From Micromonospora sp. C28SCA-DRY-2 (GTDB lineage: Bacteria; Actinomycetota; Actinomycetes; Mycobacteriales; Micromonosporaceae): 64,000 bases of DNA. Where the stretch lies: contig NZ_JAUMKD010000001.1 in the NCBI RefSeq assembly GCF_030519475.1, positions 1,550,001 through 1,614,000 on the forward strand, written 5' to 3'. Below the pieces are notes generated by a model. The model was not told where the DNA came from. It saw only the letters and a list, made by a program, of their open reading frames with translations, and did not search any database. The first letter of the stretch is position 1. The number at the start of each line of letters is the position of its first letter. This document shows, piece after piece, positions 36,659-43,913 of the stretch. The position numbers and the translations under genes are program-made.

Positions 36659-38266
36659 ATGCCGCTGTTCTCCCGCTCCGAGCGGTCCCTCCTCGGGCGG
36701 ACCGTCGGCACCGGCATCAAGGGCGTACGCCTGCTGCTGCGCGGTTCGTTCAGCAGTGGCCGCTGGATGACCCGGCGGGCCGGCCGGGCCCGGGCCCGGG
36801 GTGCGGGCGGCGAGGTCGGCATGGTCCGCCTCTTCGACCTGCACGCGATCTCGTGCGCCGGCGACACGCTGATCGCCATCGGCCTGGCCGGGACGATCTT
36901 CTTCAACGTGCCGCTCGGCGAGGCGCGCAGCAAGGTCGCGCTCTACCTGCTGGTCACCATGGTGCCGTTCGCCATGCTGGCCCCGGTGGTCGGGCCGCTG
37001 CTCGACCACTTCCGGCACGGCCGCCGGTACGCGCTGGCCGCCACCATGCTCGGCCGGGCCTTCCTGGCCTGGCTGATCTCGGACTACATCCACGGCTTCG
37101 GGCTCTATCCGGCGGCCTTCGGGGTGCTGGCGCTCTCCCGCGCGTACGGCGTGGCCCGTTCGGCGGCGGTGCCCCGGCTGCTGCCCGAGGGGCTCGGTCT
37201 GTCCCAGGTGGGCGCCCGGGCCAGCGTCTACGGCACGGTGGCCGGCGCGCTGGTCGCCCCGATCGGGCTGGCCGCGTTCTGGTTCGGCCCGCAGTGGCCG
37301 CTGCGGGTGGCCTCGGTCATCTTCCTGGTCGGCATGGTGATCTCCCTGCGGCTGCCGCCGAAGGCGGACTCGGAACCGCCGGAGCGGGTGCCCCGCCCGC
37401 TGCGGGCGCTGTACGGCCGCTCCGGTGACCGCCCGCTGGGCCGCGGCCGGCCCGCCGGCCGGCTGGTGATCGCCACCCTGGTCGGCGCCGCCGGGCTGCG
37501 CGCGATCTACGGCTTCCTGTTGCTCTTCCTCGCCTTCGCGATCAAGGCCGGCGACCTGACCACCGTGGTGTTCGGCCGCGACCTGGGCGCCGAAGGCGCG
37601 CTGGGGCTGGTCGGCGGGGCGCTCGCGGTCGGCACCTTCCTGGCCACCGCGGTCGGCACCCGGCTGCGCATCCACCGCCCCGCCGCCATCCAGTCCAGCG
37701 GCATGGTCATCGTGGCCGGCGTGGGGGTGCTCACCGCGCTCAAGTTCTCGCTGCCGATGGTGGCCCTGCTCTGCCTGGTGGCGGCCCTGATCAGCGGCAT
37801 CGCCAAGCTGGCCGTGGACGCCTCGATCCAGGAGCGCATCCCGGAGCGGCTGCGGGCCAGTTCGTTCGCGCACTCGGAGACGGTGCTGATGCTGGCCTTC
37901 GTCGCCGGTGGCGGGCTCGGGCTGGTGCCGTTCGAGGGCCGGGTCGGGATCGCGGTGGTGGCCGGGGTGGGTGCGCTGGCCGCCGTCCGGGCCGTGGTGA
38001 TGGCCGGGCGGCTGCGCGCCGAGCGGCTGGTCGGCCGGCCGCTCGGCGACGACGAGCTGACCGAGGACGAGTCCGACGGCGGCGATCGGAACGGCCAGCC
38101 GGCGGAGGCCGCGCCCACCTCACCGGCCCCCACCCAGGGCGGTTTCCTGGACGATCCCGGGCTCGCCCCGCCGGGCTTCCACATCTACCGCCCGTCCTCG
38201 GCCGTGGGCGGCCCGGGCGGGACCGACGACGAGACCCGGCGCGAGCCACGGGGGCCGGTGTCGTGA
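36659..38266 (+). CDS. MFS-like multi-pass transporter
   Basis: A 535-residue protein. A basic N-terminal region (LFSRSERSLLGRTVG, then RGSFSSGRWMTRRAGRARAR) is followed by about 12 transmembrane helices. Segments such as HFRHGRRYALAATMLGRAFLAWL and DASIQERIPERLRASSFAHSETV resemble drug-efflux MFS proteins, although motif A is weak. The C-terminal 70 residues are acidic and disordered. In actinomycetes it is often next to mqnB. The last codon overlaps the mqnB start (GTGA), so they are translationally coupled. Substrate unknown. Confidence 0.8.
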   Translation: MPLFSRSERSLLGRTVGTGIKGVRLLLRGSFSSGRWMTRRAGRARARGAGGEVGMVRLFDLHAISCAGDTLIAIGLAGTIFFNVPLGEARSKVALYLLVTMVPFAMLAPVVGPLLDHFRHGRRYALAATMLGRAFLAWLISDYIHGFGLYPAAFGVLALSRAYGVARSAAVPRLLPEGLGLSQVGARASVYGTVAGALVAPIGLAAFWFGPQWPLRVASVIFLVGMVISLRLPPKADSEPPERVPRPLRALYGRSGDRPLGRGRPAGRLVIATLVGAAGLRAIYGFLLLFLAFAIKAGDLTTVVFGRDLGAEGALGLVGGALAVGTFLATAVGTRLRIHRPAAIQSSGMVIVAGVGVLTALKFSLPMVALLCLVAALISGIAKLAVDASIQERIPERLRASSFAHSETVLMLAFVAGGGLGLVPFEGRVGIAVVAGVGALAAVRAVVMAGRLRAERLVGRPLGDDELTEDESDGGDRNGQPAEAAPTSPAPTQGGFLDDPGLAPPGFHIYRPSSAVGGPGGTDDETRREPRGPVS

Positions 38267-38913
38267 CCGGTCTGCTCGTGGTGACCGCGGTACCGGCCGA
38301 GGCGGAGGCGGTCCGCGCCGGCCTGCCGGAGGCGGACGTCGTGGTGGTGCCGGTGGGCGTCGGCCCGGCCGTCGCCGGCGCGGCCACCGCCCGGCTGCTG
38401 GCGCTCGCCGAGGCCGCCGGACGGCCGTACCAGGGCGTGCTGAGCGCCGGCGTGGCCGGTGGCTTCGCCGGCGCCGTGGCGGTGGGCGGCACCGTGCTGG
38501 GCACCCGCAGCGTCGCGGCCGACCTGGGCGCCGAGTCGCCCGCCGGGTTCATCCCGATCGACGAGCTCGGCATGCCGCCGGAGCTGCTCGGCGGCGGCAT
38601 CGCGGTCGCCGCCGACCCCGACCTGCTGGCCACCCTCCAGTCGGCCCTGCCCGAGGCGACGGTCGGCGCGGTGTTGACGGTCAGCACGGTGACCGGCACG
38701 GCGGAGAGCACCGAGGAGCTGCGCCGCCGGCACCCCGACGCGGTCGCCGAGGCCATGGAGGGGTACGGCGTCGCCGTCGCCGCCAGCCACGCCGGGCTGC
38801 CCTTCGTCGAGCTGCGTACCATCTCGAACCCGATCGGCCCCCGGGACCGCGACGCCTGGCGGATGCGCGAGGCACTGGCCGCCCTCACCACCGCCGCCGC
38901 AGCCCTGGCCTGA
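38263..38913 (+). CDS. mqnB: futalosine hydrolase
   Basis: A 216-residue nucleoside phosphorylase/hydrolase-fold enzyme. Its N-terminus, TGLLVVTAVPAEAEAV, with the Gly-rich VGVGPAVAGAA and SAGVAGGF segments, forms the base/ribose pocket. Near the C-terminus MEGYGVAVAA carries the Met-Glu pair that binds the ribose, and LRTISNPIGPRDR includes the catalytic Asp. It releases hypoxanthine from futalosine to give dehypoxanthine futalosine in menaquinone synthesis. It follows the MFS gene with a GTGA overlap. The next pathway gene, mqnD, is 3 kb away instead of adjacent. Confidence 0.9.
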   Translation: MTGLLVVTAVPAEAEAVRAGLPEADVVVVPVGVGPAVAGAATARLLALAEAAGRPYQGVLSAGVAGGFAGAVAVGGTVLGTRSVAADLGAESPAGFIPIDELGMPPELLGGGIAVAADPDLLATLQSALPEATVGAVLTVSTVTGTAESTEELRRRHPDAVAEAMEGYGVAVAASHAGLPFVELRTISNPIGPRDRDAWRMREALAALTTAAAALA

Positions 38914-39230
38914 CCCAGACCGCCACCCGCCCGGCCCGACCTCGGACGGCCCCGGTCAACGGCGCGGCAAATCGAACCGCAAGGCCGACGGCCGGCTCGT
39001 CTGCAGTTCCCCAGATCGGTCACGCCCAGGTCGGCTGCCGTCGTCCCCTCTGCCACCCGTCGATGTTCCCCACGCCCGACGGCTTCTTCAACACCCTCCG
39101 GGAACCTGTGGACAGTGCTGTGGATAAGCGGTCCAGCAGGGGTCATCGCCTGCCCTTCCGGGCCCTGTAGAGCTGATTCGCCTACGACATCAAGCCCGCT
39201 GGGCGGGCCTCGCACCCCACGCCACCACCA
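38914..39230. other. intergenic stretch between mqnB and the WYL regulator
   Basis: This 317-bp gap has no supported gene. It contains two DnaA-box-like nonamers near its middle. A short GC stem (GCCCGC, GCGGGC) lies near 39195, which may be the terminator of the regulator gene. It forms the left border of the inserted regulator/exporter pair. Confidence 0.6.
39107..39127. promoter_or_regulatory. pair of DnaA-box-like nonamers
   Basis: Read on the minus strand, 39119-39127 is TTATCCACA, the classical DnaA box. 39107-39115 is CTGTCCACA, one base from the actinobacterial consensus TTGTCCACA. They have the same orientation and lie 12 bp apart. No other origin features are visible, so this is not an origin; it could be a DnaA titration or regulatory site, or chance. 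Confidence 0.4.
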
Positions 39231-40199
39231 CTAGCCGTCGCTGAGACATCTGCCGATCCTCGTGCGCAGCGAGAGAAACGCTTCCCTGAGCTCCGCTGGT
39301 TCGACGTCGGTGATGTCGGCGTCGAAGGTGAGGAATAGACCTGCCAACCCCGGCCACGACCATGCACCGAGCGTGAGACGGCAACTGTGTTCGGTGTCGT
39401 ACTCCACCGCCGATCCGCCGGGTGCGAACCGAGCGACGACGGAGGCGGGCAGGGCCAGGATCACCGACCCGCGGCATCGCCATTCCGCTGCGGCGTCACC
39501 GCGGTCGGGTGTGGTCATGACGAAGGCGACGGGATCGCCGTGCGGGATGTCGCGTCGAGCGAAAGGCGTACGCATGGGCGTGCGCGGGGTGATGCGGTCG
39601 ACCCGCATCGCGCGCCACCGGTGCGCGTTCACGTCGAAGGCGATGAGATACCAGCGCGCCGCCCAGACCACGAGCTCGTGCGGTTCCAGCGTGAGCGTGA
39701 CCGGTTCGTCGTCGCCGGTGTAGTCCACCTGAAGGAGGTGTTGCCGGTTGATCACGCTGCCAAGGGTGTGGACGATCTCGGCGTCGATGGGCGGTGCGGG
39801 AAACTCCCAGTAGTTGCGGGCGGCGGAGACGGTGAACGCTTCGGCGTGGATGCGGCTGCGGGCGGGCATCGCCTGGTGCAGCGTGGCGAGGGCGCGGGCG
39901 GCGTTCTCGCGAATGCCGGAGAGGATCGTAGGGACGGTCTGGAGGGCGACGGCCGCGGCGACGGCCTGGTCCTCGTCGAAGACGACCGGCGGCAGACGGG
40001 TGGCGGGGCCGAGCCGGTATCCGCCCCCCGATCCGCGGACGGCCTGAATCTCGTACCCGAGGTCTCTGAGCGTGTCGATGTCGCGCCGCACGGTACGGAC
40101 GGACGCCCCGAGTCTGATGGCGAGTTCCCCGGCTGTCAGCGTCATGCCGATTCCGAAGATGGACAGCAGCTTGAGCGCCCGCGCGGAGGTTGTCGCCAT
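39231..40199 (-). CDS. WYL/HTH_11 (YafY/DeoR-like) transcriptional regulator
   Basis: A 322-residue regulator. Residues 1-60 are a winged helix (SARALKLLSIFGIGMTLTAG, ELAIRLGASVRTVRRDIDTL). A WYL domain follows at about 130-215 (LLQVDYTGDDEP, LEPHELVVWAARWYLIAFD) and then a WCX-like C-terminus. WYL domains sense nucleic acids or other ligands. It is divergent from a DHA2 exporter gene with a 21-bp perfect operator between them. The start is one of two ATGs (40199 or 40211). Codon use contains more A/T-ending codons than the surrounding backbone, consistent with import. Confidence 0.85.
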   Translation of the reverse strand: MATTSARALKLLSIFGIGMTLTAGELAIRLGASVRTVRRDIDTLRDLGYEIQAVRGSGGGYRLGPATRLPPVVFDEDQAVAAAVALQTVPTILSGIRENAARALATLHQAMPARSRIHAEAFTVSAARNYWEFPAPPIDAEIVHTLGSVINRQHLLQVDYTGDDEPVTLTLEPHELVVWAARWYLIAFDVNAHRWRAMRVDRITPRTPMRTPFARRDIPHGDPVAFVMTTPDRGDAAAEWRCRGSVILALPASVVARFAPGGSAVEYDTEHSCRLTLGAWSWPGLAGLFLTFDADITDVEPAELREAFLSLRTRIGRCLSDG

Positions 40200-40220
40200 G
40201 GTCTGGATCATCCCAGCCAA

Positions 40221-40241
40221 AGCGGCCACTCGGTGGCCGCT
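40221..40241. promoter_or_regulatory. operator of the WYL regulator / MFS pair
   Basis: AGCGGCCAC-TCG-GTGGCCGCT is a perfect 9-3-9 inverted repeat placed between the divergent starts of the regulator (40199) and the exporter (40263 or 40242). Its position suggests one operator controls both promoters. Confidence 0.72.
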
Positions 40242-40262
40242 ATGCCTGCCATCCTCGCCGCC

Positions 40263-41741
40263 ATGAGTGATCTACAAAGCTCGCACGAGGCCACCCGCAC
40301 ATCCGACGCTGCTCCGACACTCATCGCCGGCACCGGCGCGACGACGGCGCTCCTGGTGGTGCTCTTCGGCTCCTTCATGGACCTTCTCGACGCGACGATC
40401 GTCACCGTCGCGGCCCCGGCGATAGCTGAGGATCTGGGGGCCAGCGACGCACAGATCCAGTGGACGATCGCCGCCTACGTCCTCGCCCTGGGCGCGGGCC
40501 TGATCACCGGCGGACGGCTCGGTGACCAGTTCGGTCGTAAGCGGCTGTTCATGATCGGGCTGACCGGCTTCATGGTCACCTCCATGCTCTGCGCGCTTGC
40601 CGTCGATTCCGGAATGCTCATCGGCATGCGCGCGGCGCAGGGACTGGCCGCGGGGATCATGGTTCCACAGGTGTTCGGGATCATCCGAGCGTCGTTCGCT
40701 CCGGGCGAGCGCGCCAGGGCGTTCGGCGCTTACGGGGCCGTCCAGGGTCTCGCCGCGGTCGCTGGCCCACTGCTGGGCGGGCTGCTCGTCGACGCCGACC
40801 TGTTCGGCCTGGGATGGCGCGCCATCTTCTGGGTCAACGTGCCCGTCTCGATCCTGGCGCTCATCATCGGCACGAAGGTTCTGCCGGAGTCCCGGTCCGC
40901 CTCGACCGCACGACTGGACCTCCCGGGCGCGCTGCTGGCGGCCTCAGGCATCCTTCTCCTGCTGCTGCCGATCATCCAGACCGAGACCTGGGGATGGACC
41001 TGGGCAAGTTTCGGCGTCCTCGCGGCCGGGATCGTCGTGCTCGCGATGTTCCTCGCTTACGAGCGCCGGCTCGCCGGACGCGGGAACGAACCCGTCTTCG
41101 ACCCGGCTCTGCTCAGAATCCGCGCCTTCGCGACCGGCCTGGCCGCTTCGGTGCTCTTCTTCGGCGGCATCGGATCGTTCTTCCTCTGCCTGTCCGTCTA
41201 CCTCCAGAACGGCACCGGCCGAACCGCGTTGGGGACCGGCCTGGTCATCCTGCCCTATGCGATCGGCTCGATCATCACCTCCGGCCTCGGCGTCACGCTG
41301 GCCGCCAGGGCGGGCAGAGCCCTGCTGATCACAGGGTCGCTCACCATCGCGGCATCCCAGCTCGTGCTGTGGGCCGTCGTGAAGGACGGCAACGATCCCG
41401 GATACTGGCTCCTCGCGCTCGCCCTCTTCATCGGCGGCCTCGGGCTCGGTCTGGCCGCACCCATTCTTGTCAACGTCGTCCTCGCGGGCATCCCAGGACG
41501 CAACGCAGGCGCGGCGGGCGGCGTGCTCTCCACCGTCAACCAGATCGGTGCCGCCGTCGGCATCGCCGTTCTCGGCACGATCTTCTTCACCGCGGTCACC
41601 GAATCGGCCACCGGCGCGCCGGTCCTGCCCGACTACAGCCACGCGCTCAGCATCGTCCTGGTCGTCTCCGCTGCGCTCTACGTGATCACGGCGCTCGTGA
41701 TGCTCGCGCTACCCAGAGCCGCAGCCGCACACACCGGGTAG
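40263..41741 (+). CDS. DHA2 family drug efflux MFS transporter (QacA/EmrB-like)
   Basis: A 492-residue transporter with 14 transmembrane helices. Diagnostic parts are MDLLDATIVTVAAPAIAEDL, QIQWTIAAYVLALGAGLI, motif A GRLGDQFGRKRLF, GPLLGGLLVDADLFGLGWRA with IFWVNVPVSILALI, and the late NAGAAGGVLSTVNQIGAAVG. It should export toxic compounds or antibiotics by proton antiport. The divergent WYL regulator and the operator suggest induction by substrate. The chosen ATG lacks a ribosome-binding site; another in-frame ATG at 40242 lies right after the operator. It separates mqnB from mqnD and looks horizontally acquired. Confidence 0.88.
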   Translation: MSDLQSSHEATRTSDAAPTLIAGTGATTALLVVLFGSFMDLLDATIVTVAAPAIAEDLGASDAQIQWTIAAYVLALGAGLITGGRLGDQFGRKRLFMIGLTGFMVTSMLCALAVDSGMLIGMRAAQGLAAGIMVPQVFGIIRASFAPGERARAFGAYGAVQGLAAVAGPLLGGLLVDADLFGLGWRAIFWVNVPVSILALIIGTKVLPESRSASTARLDLPGALLAASGILLLLLPIIQTETWGWTWASFGVLAAGIVVLAMFLAYERRLAGRGNEPVFDPALLRIRAFATGLAASVLFFGGIGSFFLCLSVYLQNGTGRTALGTGLVILPYAIGSIITSGLGVTLAARAGRALLITGSLTIAASQLVLWAVVKDGNDPGYWLLALALFIGGLGLGLAAPILVNVVLAGIPGRNAGAAGGVLSTVNQIGAAVGIAVLGTIFFTAVTESATGAPVLPDYSHALSIVLVVSAALYVITALVMLALPRAAAAHTG

Positions 41742-41967
41742 CGAACACCTGCCTGAGTGGCGGATCTCAGCTGGCCCGTGGTCTCCGACATGCGGCCCGC
41801 CGCGTAGTGCGCGTGCGAGCAACCGGCACGGCACCGGCTGAGTCGTTCGCGACATCAGCTCTGAAGGACGCGGAACCCTACCGGCGACCGACGAGGAACG
41901 AGCGGGTGCGCGTCACAACCGGCAGCCGGGCGGAGAACTGGTCCGGGGGCGGGGCTACGGTGGGGGT
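41742..41967. other. gap between the inserted exporter and mqnD
   Basis: This 226-bp stretch holds no supported gene or clear repeat. It forms the right border of the inserted pair and the upstream region of mqnD. It shows GC-poor patches compared with coding DNA around it. The mqnD promoter must be here if transcription does not pass through the exporter gene. Confidence 0.5.
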
Positions 41968-42831
41968 GTGGCGCTCTCGCTGGCGATCTCGCCCTGCCCC
42001 AACGACACGTTCGTCTTCCACGCCCTGGTGCACGGTCAGGTGCCCGGCGCCCCGCCGGTCGAGGTGACCTACGCCGACGTGGACGTCACCAACACCGCCG
42101 CCGAGCGCGGCGCGTTCGACCTGGTCAAGGTGAGTTACGCGGCGCTGCCGTGGCTGCTGGAGGACTACCACCTGCTGCCCTGTGGCGGTGCGCTCGGCCG
42201 CGGCTGCGGGCCGCTGGTGCTCACCCGGGGTGACCGTGACCGGGCCGGTGGCCCGGACCGCACCGACCGCACCGACCTCACCGGCGCCACGGTGGCGGTG
42301 CCGGGCGACCGGACCACCGCGTACCTGCTCTTCCGGCTCTGGTCGGCCGGCCGTCCGCCGGCCCGGATCGAGGTCGTGCCGTTCCACGAGATCATGCCGG
42401 GCGTGGCCGCCGGCCGGTACGACGCGGGCCTGGTGATCCACGAGGCGCGGTTCACCTACCCACGGCACGGCCTGACCGCCCTGGTCGACCTCGGCGAGTG
42501 GTGGGAGGCCGACACCGGCCTCCCGATCCCGCTCGGCGCGATCCTGGCCCGGCGCGGCAGCGTCGACCCGGAGGCCGCCGCCGGATGGATCCGCGACTCG
42601 GTGCGCCGAGCCTGGGCCGACCCGGCGGCCAGCCGGGACTACGTGCTCGCGCACGCGCAGGAGATGGAGCCCGACGTGGTGGACCGGCACATCGGCCTCT
42701 ACGTCAACGAGTTCACCGCCGACCTGGGCGACGCCGGGTTCGCGGCCGTGGAGGCGCTGCTCGGCCGGGCCGCCGACGCCGGGCTGGTGCCTCAGACCTC
42801 CAGCTCGCGGGCGACCGCGTGGACCAGCTGA
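41968..42831 (+). CDS. mqnD: 1,4-dihydroxy-6-naphthoate synthase
   Basis: A 287-residue periplasmic-binding-protein-fold enzyme, cytosolic. It starts (GTG) ALSLAISPCPNDTFVFHAL and holds TYADVDVTNTAAERGAFDLVK, KVSYAALPWLL, IVTLPFHEIMPGVAAGRYDAG-like EVVPFHEIMPGVAAGRYD and LVIHEARFTYP. These match MqnD, which makes 1,4-dihydroxy-6-naphthoate from cyclic dehypoxanthine futalosine. In S. coelicolor it directly follows mqnB (SCO4327, SCO4326); here 3 kb intervene. Its last 40 bp overlap the 3' end of the convergent cold-shock gene. Confidence 0.92.
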   Translation: MALSLAISPCPNDTFVFHALVHGQVPGAPPVEVTYADVDVTNTAAERGAFDLVKVSYAALPWLLEDYHLLPCGGALGRGCGPLVLTRGDRDRAGGPDRTDRTDLTGATVAVPGDRTTAYLLFRLWSAGRPPARIEVVPFHEIMPGVAAGRYDAGLVIHEARFTYPRHGLTALVDLGEWWEADTGLPIPLGAILARRGSVDPEAAAGWIRDSVRRAWADPAASRDYVLAHAQEMEPDVVDRHIGLYVNEFTADLGDAGFAAVEALLGRAADAGLVPQTSSSRATAWTS

Positions 42832-43178
42832 GCGATCTTCTGCGCGGTCTTGCGGTCCGGGAACCGGCCCCGACGCAGGTCCGGCTGGACCTTCGCCTCC
42901 AGCACCTTGATCATGTCTTCGACCAGGCCGTGCAGCTCCTCCGCCGGCCGGCGGCGCAGCTCGGCCACCGAGGGCGGGGCCTCCAGCAGCTTGACGCCCA
43001 TCGCCTGGGCGCCCCGGCGGCTGTCCACCACGCTGAAGTCGACCCGCTGACCACCCTTGAGGTCGGTGACACCAGCGGGTAGCGCGCCCTTCGGCAGGAA
43101 CACGTCGCCACCCTCGTCACTGGTGACGAACCCGTATCCCTTGGCCGCGTCGTACCACTTCACTCGACCCGTAGGCAC
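42792..43178 (-). CDS. cold-shock domain protein with C-terminal extension
   Basis: A 128-residue protein. Residues 1-65 are a cold-shock domain: GRVKWYDAAKGYGFVTSDEG (RNP1 variant) and VFLPKGALP (RNP2 variant), then FSVVDSRRGAQAMGV. The second half is a helical, charged extension (AELRRRPAEELHGLVEDMIK, PDRKTAQKIAQLVHAV) not found in short CspA proteins. Such longer versions are typical of actinomycetes. It binds single-stranded RNA or DNA. The GTG follows AGGGGATC. Its 3' end overlaps the convergent mqnD coding end by 40 bp. Confidence 0.88.
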   Translation of the reverse strand: MPTGRVKWYDAAKGYGFVTSDEGGDVFLPKGALPAGVTDLKGGQRVDFSVVDSRRGAQAMGVKLLEAPPSVAELRRRPAEELHGLVEDMIKVLEAKVQPDLRRGRFPDRKTAQKIAQLVHAVARELEV

Positions 43179-43206
43179 CTGAGATCCCCTGCTTCGCTTG
43201 AACCGT

Positions 43207-43830
43207 CTACTGCTCCAAGGCTAGCCGGATCATGCCGTCCAGCGCCGCCGGGAATCCGGTGAGATCATCCAGCACCAGTTCCGCCCCGGCCGCGCGCAGC
43301 TCGTCGGCCGAGCACGGGCCGGTGGTGACGCCGATCCCGGGCACCTCCGCCGCCCGCGCGGCCACCATGTCGGCCACGTGGTCGCCCACGTAGTGGGTCG
43401 CGCCGTGCGCCCGCAGGGCGGTCGCCTTCTCCTCGGCGAACAGGTCGCCGGCCACCTCGTCGACGGTGATCCCGAGGTGGTCGAGGTGCAGCCGGGCCAG
43501 CCGGCCCAGCTTGGAGGTGACCACCAGGACCCTGCCGCCGTGGCGGCGTACCGCCTCGATGGCGGCCAGCGCGCCGGGCAGCGGGACGGTGGGCGTGATC
43601 GCGTACGCCGGGTAGAGCTCGCGGTACGTGTGGACAGCGGCGTCCACCTGCTCGGGCGGGAACCAGTGGGCGATCTCGGTGCGCAGTGGCGGGCCGAGCC
43701 GGGACACCGCCACCTCGGCGTCCACCGGCACGCCGGTGCGGGCGGTCAACGCCCGGAAGGCGGCGGCGATGCCGGGGCGCGAGTCGACCAGGGTCATGTC
43801 GAGGTCGAAACCGACCGTTGGTGCGGGCAT
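43207..43830 (-). CDS. HAD family phosphatase (Gph-like)
   Basis: A 207-residue HAD hydrolase. Motif I is GFDLDMTLVDSR (Asp9, Asp11), motif II VVTSKLGR, motif III Lys in AEEKATALR and motif IV THYVGDHVADMVAAR. A short helical cap lies between residues 17 and 80. It probably dephosphorylates a small metabolite, phosphoglycolate-like, but specificity is unknown. The ATG gives MPAPTVGFDL; longer frames lack support. It lies 28 bp upstream of the cold-shock gene on the same strand and is divergent from the helicase-associated gene. Confidence 0.85.
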   Translation of the reverse strand: MPAPTVGFDLDMTLVDSRPGIAAAFRALTARTGVPVDAEVAVSRLGPPLRTEIAHWFPPEQVDAAVHTYRELYPAYAITPTVPLPGALAAIEAVRRHGGRVLVVTSKLGRLARLHLDHLGITVDEVAGDLFAEEKATALRAHGATHYVGDHVADMVAARAAEVPGIGVTTGPCSADELRAAGAELVLDDLTGFPAALDGMIRLALEQ

Positions 43831-43913
43831 GCCGAGAAGGTACCCGGTCAGCCCGGGCGAGCCGGACGTCCGAGGGGCGCGACGGCCCCCCGCCGGGCTA
43901 GCGTGGAACGACG

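Noticed and set aside
39107..39127. Chromosomal replication origin
   Set aside because: Only two boxes and no dnaA/dnaN genes or AT-rich unwinding region.
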